64,000 nucleotides of DNA from Haemonchus contortus (lineage: Eukaryota; Nematoda; Chromadorea; Rhabditida; Trichostrongylidae). The notes beneath the pieces are model-generated. The model did no database searches. It saw only the letters and a list, made by a program, of their open reading frames with translations, and was not told the DNA's origin. How positions within the stretch are numbered: the first letter of the stretch is position 1; each line of letters starts with the position of its first letter. Position numbers and translations under genes: made by a program. Positions 57,969 to 64,000 of this stretch are shown here, in pieces. The stretch covers positions 8,892,591 to 8,956,590 of the forward strand of contig LS997564.1 in assembly GCA_000469685.2 (NCBI GenBank). The letters are read 5' to 3'.

Positions 57969-60584
57969 AGGTCGTTGCGGCAGAAGATCGTCGCAACGAG
58001 ACAGACCATCCACTTTCTGCGTCGCTGTCTCCGTGCTAACATCATCCCGAATTCCATCAAGAACAAACGACTGCACGAGATCTGCGGACGACCGAAGGAC
58101 TCTCGACACGTAAGAACAATCGAGCAACAACTTCTCAAGATGGCAATCCGATCAATGCGTGATATTATGTATTCATGTTTGAAGAAGTGCATTGTTAAAG
58201 AGAAATGTTGCGAACGGATCGTGCCGGAGCGCCTTTGGACGAGAATAGTGGGTGAGTCGAAAAACATTTGTGATTTGATCCGAGCTAAGGCAAAGACAAG
58301 ACTAAAAAACAAGTTCGATAGGTTAGTAGATCAACAACGGGCTAGTGACATGCAAGCAGTGTCTAACGTTCATCAAAACAACGAGGCAAACCTAACTTCT
58401 AGTACAGTAGAGCACCTATCCAATTGTCGGGTAACGGTTCTGGGCAACATCACTCTTTCCAAAGAAGCGTTGTCACTGTTGGAATTGGGTCCTAGCTTTG
58501 CACCGGCTCAATCCATCACCCCTCAGGTCGTGCGCAAGGTTGTGGGTAACCTACAGATCCTTCAGGATCGTCTTAGATGCAGGGCCAACAGCATAGTGCG
58601 GGAGGGAGGCGCGGGAGATCAGGCAGATAGGGTGTTCCCTGTTCTACCCTTTCCTTGCACCTTTTACAGGCCCCAAGAACCACATGTTGTTGTAGACACT
58701 AAATTCCGCCTTCTCGCTGAATCTGTTTACAGGGTGGTACGGCAGTACGTAAACAAACGTACTGCGTTCAACCTAACCCCCTCACAGAGGCAGGGCTTCA
58801 AAGAATTACGTAATCGTTTGGAAGCTGGGGAGATTCGTTTGTCTGTGAGCGACAAAGGAGGGGAATTCGTGGTTATCCCACAAGAGCTTGATAAGGCTAT
58901 AACGCAATTACATCTTCAGGACAAGTCATTGTATTGCAGATCTACTGAGAAAGAATACACTAGACAATATAGAAAACTAAACAAAGTCTGGTGTTGCGTG
59001 GCGAAGGTTGCTGGACTGCCAAGCTCCACAATCAATCGCCTGAAGAGTGATCTGCCGCTGTGCCCTGTTTTGTACACTCTTATCAAGACGCATAAGATCA
59101 CCTTTGCAGACCTGAGCTCGAACGACCCTTCAGTGTTCAAAGTCAGACCAATTATCAGCAATGTCGGGGGACCCACTGATAAAATTTCCTGGTTTCTCAA
59201 TGTAATTCTGCAACAAATCCTCCAGTACGTGCCCGCCCACCTTACCAACACGAATATGCTACTCGAAAAACTGCTAAATGCAGATCTTCGAGGAGACGTG
59301 GTAGTGGAATCATTCGATGTTACGTCTCTCTACACGAATGTGTCGAATGAGGCCGCCCTCGAGGCCACATACGAATTGCTGAATGATCACGAGTGCACTC
59401 TTAGATTGTACGATTTCTCGGTCTCTCAGATAATGACTGCCTTGAAAGAGTGCTTAAACTGCTCGTTTTTCAGGTGGTCGGGCGTTTACTATAAACAGAT
59501 TAGGGGTTTGGCTATGGGCCAACGGCTAGCACCAGTATTGGCAATAGCTTACATGTCAAAAGTTGAGGAACCTATTCTAGACCGCAGGCCAGTTCTCTAC
59601 ACTCGCTATATTGATGATTGCCTAATCATATGTTCCACTCAAGAAGAGATGGACATATGTTTTGACATTCTCAATAAACAGGCAGATCAGATCAAATTTA
59701 CACGAGAAAGACCAAGAGAGAACTGGCTACCATTCCTCAATATCCAAGTCCAACTATCGAGGGGTACAGTACGGACCAAGTGGTACCGCAAGCCTAGCTG
59801 TAAGAATATCCTTATTCACTGCCACTCGGCCCACCCCATAAGAACAAAACAGTCTGTCATCAGAAATATGTTCAGAATTGCCAGCAGGGTTTCTTCTGAT
59901 ACTGATCTTATGACAGAGTCGTTGGACTTGGCTCGAAAAGTCGCGCGGTCTAATGGGTATCCTGGCTTCCACCAGGATTCACAACGTGGGGGACATTTCA
60001 CACATCGCAGACTTCGCCCACAAGCATCTGTCAATAAGGCAGCCCTTTGTTTGCCATTCATCTCCGAAGAGATGAGCAGAGCAATTCGAGCCTGTGTGAC
60101 CAGGTGTGATCTACAAGAAGAAGTCAGGGTTGTGGAAATACCCCCGGGAAACCTAAGCCGCAAGTTGATCCGAAATCGTCTTTACGACAGCTTGTGTGAC
60201 ACCCCAAACTACATTGTGTGTCCTTTCAATCGAAGGGGTGACTGCATGAAAGTTGGGGTCATTTACCAAATTCGATGCCAGGCCTGCGATGCTGAGTATA
60301 TAGGGGAAACAGGGCGTCCTCTTCGTACGCGAGTCAGGGAACATATGGAGGGCCTAAGAAGATCTCGCATACAAACACCTTTGGGAATGCATCGAATTGA
60401 GTGTCATGATGGTAGCGAGTTCGAAATTTCGGTAGCCATCTTGGCAATAGAAGCGGACACCCCGGCGCGGAAAACCCTCGAGGCGTTTTGGATTGCAGCT
60501 AGGAATCCACAAATTAATAGAAAGGAAGAGTGTGTGGCCATTACCCGTGACCTCGCGCCCTTCCTCGACCTCTGCAAATTTTAA
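57969..60584 (+). pseudogene. Second Penelope-like protein, start codon lost
   Basis: The frame matches the minus copy with only a handful of substitutions (F to S, T to S, A to V and G to D are visible) over 870 residues, with no stop or frameshift. At 57969-57971 the initiator reads AGG where the other copy has ATG. The next in-frame ATG falls only at 58140, downstream of the N-terminal segment. All reverse transcriptase motifs (FDVTSLYTNV, RYIDDCLII) and the GIY-YIG domain are intact. It would need a non-AUG or internal start, so expression is probably impaired. This is a single-base lesion, not decay. Confidence 0.88.
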
Positions 60585-60798
60585 GTTACGGTGAGGTCAG
60601 GGAGGAGATGGGTTGCTTATTGTACGCAGAAGTTCCGTTCTTGTGTGGTCGTCCTAGTGGTTGGCCTCTGAGTTCAAGGTAAGCCATGTGACACTCTTGT
60701 ATTGATCTAGTCCAGGGGGGTCTACTAGTCTAGAGGACTGTTTTAAGTATTGTCTAGGCCTACGTGAGGACCAATCTCAAATTGTTTTTCGGCTTTCA

Positions 60799-60834
60799 GG
60801 CTCCGAAGAAGGCGAAGAGGCCGAAACGTAAGCT
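60799..60834 (+). ncRNA. Hammerhead-like motif in right Penelope arm
   Basis: Same layout as 54648-54683: GGCT, CCGAAGA, hairpin GGC-GAAGAG-GCC, GAAAC, GTA, AGCT. The two arms are identical here, including the C for U change in the core, so the variant is a property of the family rather than of one copy. Confidence 0.5.
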
Positions 60835-60896
60835 GTATAAAACTTGTGAATCTCGGAAGGGCTCAAAACATCTCAAGTGACAAGTTCAGCTATGCC

Positions 60897-60932
60897 GAGA
60901 TTAAGAGAAAGTCGATCATGGTCCATTCTACG
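60897..60932 (+). repeat. Repeated 5' start of the Penelope element
   Basis: GAGATTAAGAGAAAGTCGAT and the following bases up to TTCTACG reproduce the first bases of the minus copy's 5' leader, directly after the plus copy's 3' end. This tandem junction is what the Penelope-type pseudo-LTR arrangement would leave. Confidence 0.8.
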
Positions 60933-60941
60933 GAACAACTG

Positions 60942-61404
60942 GATGTTGTGCCGAATGGCAGCTATTCTAGACCTGTTCTTGTTACCCTGAAAGGAGAAAG
61001 GGCTGTGATGTAATCGATGGCGTAGCAAATCGTGAAGTGCAATCAGTTTCATAGCGTTTCATAGGGGTTTCTTCGCCTGATAAGTTCGTGAAGTAACTGG
61101 TCAAGGAAGGAATTCAGTGCGAGTAACTCATGGCTTTTTAAGGAGATCTGAAGGCCCTTGCAAGGAAGTAACGATGCAAGCAAGTTCACTAGAAAGAGAA
61201 TCCGAACATGACAGCAATCTGCCAAATCGTAAGGAACACTTATCCGTCATTGCTGGGTGAGATGGAGAGGACCAATGAGATTTCTTAAACAGTTAAACTC
61301 AGTAGGATCCCAGAGATATCACCAAATATCACGGAGCTGTTTCTGTAAAATATACCGTAACCAAATCGGGGCGGTAATGATCCTACTTACTATAAAGCGC
61401 TTAG
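60942..61404. other. Right flank of the Penelope insertion, no gene seen
   Basis: Unique-looking DNA with short open frames and no recognised motif. Confidence 0.4.
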
Positions 61405-61457
61405 TCTGTCTGTCTGTCTTTCTGTCTGTCCGTCTGTCTGTCTGTCTGCATGTCTGT
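61405..61457. repeat. CTGT microsatellite
   Basis: Impure (TCTG)n run, about 13 units, with TTTCTG, TCCGTCTG and GCATGTCTG interruptions. Confidence 0.88.
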
Positions 61458-61549
61458 CACGAAATTCCTTACCTCCTTTAGATCTGCCTGGAGAGACCGG
61501 GTCAAGTGTGTGATGGGTGGGCCAGTTCTCGAGAAGTATAAAACACACA

Positions 61550-62215
61550 TCAGCTTGGCGGAGCCCCGCCCACAGTGGGCGTGGCGTGCCTCGAAATGAG
61601 CCATACCGAGGACCATGATTTCAAATTCAGCCACAAGACGGGCCTAAAAATTGGGGTTTAAAGGTGGCTCGAGGTGCGCATTGGTAAGGTAGATCGAACT
61701 GGAGAGACCCACCCCCGATGGGAGGGCGTTCTCCAAAAATGCAATGCTTTATGAAAACATTTATAACTCGGTTTGGAGAAAGCCAACAGAGCAGGAAAAA
61801 GTTGATGTGGGAGGAGCGTTGTCGGAGGTGTCTCCAGCAGAAATGACGTCAGCGGAGGCCCGCCCACAATGGGCGGAGCGTGCCTCGAGACTCACATCCC
61901 TTCTTACATTTATATACGAAAATCCATAATTCCGGTTCCCATGGACGTAGAGAGTTCAAATTCGGTAGGAGTACAGGCGTCATGGAGGCAAAACTCATGG
62001 TGGGTGGCAGAACTAGACTCCGCCCACAAGGGGCGGGGTTTGTGCGAAAATTCATAACTCCCGTCCCCATGGACCTATAAAGTCAAACTTGGTAGGAGTA
62101 CAGGCGACAGGATGGGAACACTTATGGTGGGTGGCAGGACTAGACTCCGCCCACAGGAGGCGAGGTTTGGGCAGAAACTCATAAATCCGATAAAGGTCTA
62201 TAATGAAAGTCAGCT
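61550..62215. repeat. Degenerate GC-box tandem repeat
   Basis: The pair CCGCCCAC..GGGCG recurs at about 61566, 61860, 62021 and 62148. The last two full units, each starting CTAGACTCCGCCCAC, are 127 bases apart (62013 and 62140) and share ATAA.TCC, CCCATGGAC, TTGGTAGGAGTACAGGCG and GGTGGGTGGCAG. Each unit holds a short GC hairpin. No coding frame is supported. Confidence 0.75.
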
Positions 62216-64000
62216 CATGCGGCTTCGTCTCTCATGGCTAGAGCCCCTAGCGCGCGAGAGCGTGCGTAGCCGCCTGGTTACTGTGAAGTGAGCTAATGAA
62301 GCTGCCCGTTTGAAGAATCATCGACAGGAAATTACGGCCACTACGCTTAAAATTCAGTAAGATAAAGACCTCCTTGTCTCCCACTCCGAGTCAGGAATGC
62401 CTACAAGGGGGTTGGGCTTCCTGCATAGGCTGTCCTTGAGCACATCTTCCCACAAAACACTGTGATCAGTAAATTGTTTGCTTGGCAAACTCCACTGCAC
62501 AAACGATTTCGCGTGATGCAATCTCAAAGAATGCTGCGCCCCACAAACTTGGCAATTCGTACGGAATTTTCACTGTGAGGACAAGGGCGATCCGGGCCTG
62601 TTTGAAGTGCGAGCTTGAACGGTGGTGTCTTCGACATGGTTCTTCTTTCCGCTGATTCCTCCTTTCTGATCATGAACTCTAGAGCACGTTCTACAAACAA
62701 AATGCAGCAGTAAGTAATAGCCATGTAATGTTTCTTACTTCTCGATTTTCTACTTTATTAGTGAGATAAAGTGAAGAGTTTGATGGAAGTCTCTGCACCT
62801 AAAACCTGGGTAGGAAGCAATTCTGACAGACCGGTAGTTACCAATATGTATTCTTTAGTGAGCTGCACGACTCCAAACTAGCAGAGATCTCTGAGAAATA
62901 GGGACAAAGTGGGAAAAGATTGTTTTTAAAAAGAGAATCGATTACGTAGTTACAAAAAAACAAAAAAAGCAGAGAGAGAAAAAGAAAAGCTACCATGAAA
63001 ATCGATGGCACTTTGCTCCTCAAACAGTTCGCTGGGAACAAAGTCCACAGTCTACACCGGTCGATGGTGCGCAACTGCAATCAACCCTTCGACAGAATAG
63101 AAACCAGTACGGCTATCTCGAAGATGTTTAGAAACTCAGCATAGAGCCGCCCAGATTTTTAAAACTAGAACCAAAGAATAGATGCTGGAGGAAACTAAGT
63201 CTTTCAGAGATAGAATCAGAAAATTGAAGCGGTGAAAGACAGCTGAGTGACAGCTTATCTTGCTGGCCATCACATCGAAACCAACTGAATAAATTTTTAA
63301 TACACTTCGGTAAAAGCAAAGAGAACTGTAAGATGAGTTTCGATCCGGTGTGACACCTCTCTCGAAGGACACTGCATTAAGTTTTCTCTTTTATGCATGA
63401 CCCTCATGGTTCTAGTAACTCGCCAGGAACTGCCACCATCCGAAATGGGTGGTGATGTAAACTGGGTAGAAAAATTTACCTATTTTCTTCTGCTTTTACC
63501 GAGCGCCTTCTGGATAAATGACTCATTGAGGAAACGAAAAAGAAACGAGAAAAGAAAATGAAAAAGAATCGGAACTCGAAAGGAGGCAGGTATTTCATGA
63601 TTGAGTGGTCCCTTGATGGCCTCTGATTTGGAGACACAAGAAAAAGCTCTTAGAAAGATTTTGAAGAGGAAGGCAATAGCCAGTATTCCTTCTCAATTTC
63701 TTAAGGACATCAGATCTAACAGCACCTGCGCAATAGATCCTCAAGGTTCGAAATATTGTATCAAGGTACTGATAGGAATATTGAGTAAAAAGTCGAGCCA
63801 GTACTAGCTCCATTACAACGAGAGGGCTATGACGGCTTCGGTGCATCGGACAAAAAAAAAGTAATTTCATGAGAAACACAAACTTAATCAAAGAAAAGTC
63901 AACAAATTTAGAAAGGGGAGATATATGGTGATTCATAGTGCGGAGAACAAAAAAAGAACACACGAAAATTGTCGATTGTTGTATCAATACGCAGGAAATA
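62216..64000. other. No gene assigned
   Basis: Short frames at 62524-62724 (minus) and 63616-63807 (plus, MASDLETQEKALRKILK) have protein-like composition but no second line of evidence. The rest is AT-rich. Any gene here would extend past the window. Confidence 0.35.

Larger units (their letters stand above)
54596..60932. mobile_element. Head-to-head pair of full-length Penelope-like retroelements
   Basis: Two copies run outward from a centre near 57905: one on the minus strand (57905 to 54596), one on the plus strand (about 57912 to 60896). The arms are nearly identical. Flanks carry GAACAACTG at 54587-54595 and 60933-60941, a likely 9-base target duplication, so the pair probably inserted as a unit. 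A 36-base piece of the element's 5' start is repeated at the right end (60897-60932). A SINE interrupts the left arm. Penelope-like elements are known for inverted and tandem partial copies. Confidence 0.9.

Noticed and set aside
61405..62215. CRISPR-like regular repeats
   Set aside because: The units are a microsatellite and a degenerate 127-base tandem repeat without unique spacers, in a eukaryotic genome.
62524..62724. Minus-strand frame with an acceptor-like TTTGTTTGTAG upstream
   Set aside because: A single possible exon with no partner exons or family similarity.
63616..63807. Small plus-strand frame MASDLETQEKALRKILK onwards
   Set aside because: Composition is protein-like, but there is no recognised family, trans-splice site or confirmed splice partner.

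Overview
The window reads as nuclear DNA of a nematode, most likely a clade V strongylid such as a hookworm; the genus is inference. Three points support this. A serpentine receptor of the nematode-specific srd class is present. Two genes have a TTTCAG/TTTTGCAG-type acceptor immediately before their ATG, as expected of spliced-leader trans-splicing. Exons are short and introns are interrupted by mobile DNA. No bacterial operons or phage genes are visible.

Genes are sparse. From the left there is the 3' end of an unrecognised membrane protein (1-317), rpl-36 for ribosomal protein eL36 (575-1041), a four-exon gene for mitochondrial acyl carrier protein (3242-5620), a six-exon srd chemoreceptor of 348 residues (17996-21960), and a small three-exon minus-strand gene of 65 residues with no recognised function (53747-54484). 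These genes show no functional link, except that the first two could form a trans-spliced operon.

The rest is mostly transposons and their remains, often nested. 7-17 kb: a long dispersed repeat (R1), a TTAA-flanked element carrying a dead mariner, a second TTAA element inside a degenerate satellite, a 0.4-kb inverted-repeat element and a nearly intact mariner. 19.8-21.0 kb: a Tc1/mariner-like relic inside the last srd intron. 23.8-26.7 kb: a second R1 copy holding a TTAA element (itself holding a foldback element) and a GC-rich palindromic element. 28.7-33 kb: a nearly full-length, frameshifted RTE-like non-LTR retrotransposon, broken by two 5'-truncated Penelope-like copies in inverted orientation. 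33.7-38.1 kb: a second GC palindrome, second and third copies of repeats seen earlier, and a 527-bp MITE. 38-53 kb: no convincing genes, but several local duplications and a tandem array on the minus strand.

The most striking object is at 54.6-60.9 kb. Two almost identical full-length Penelope-like retroelements sit head to head. Each encodes a protein of about 870 residues with reverse transcriptase and a C-terminal GIY-YIG endonuclease, and each carries a hammerhead-ribozyme-like motif near its outer end. One copy has lost its ATG, and a tRNA-derived SINE has inserted into one arm, leaving a 12-bp duplication. The right 3 kb holds a microsatellite and a degenerate GC-box tandem repeat.
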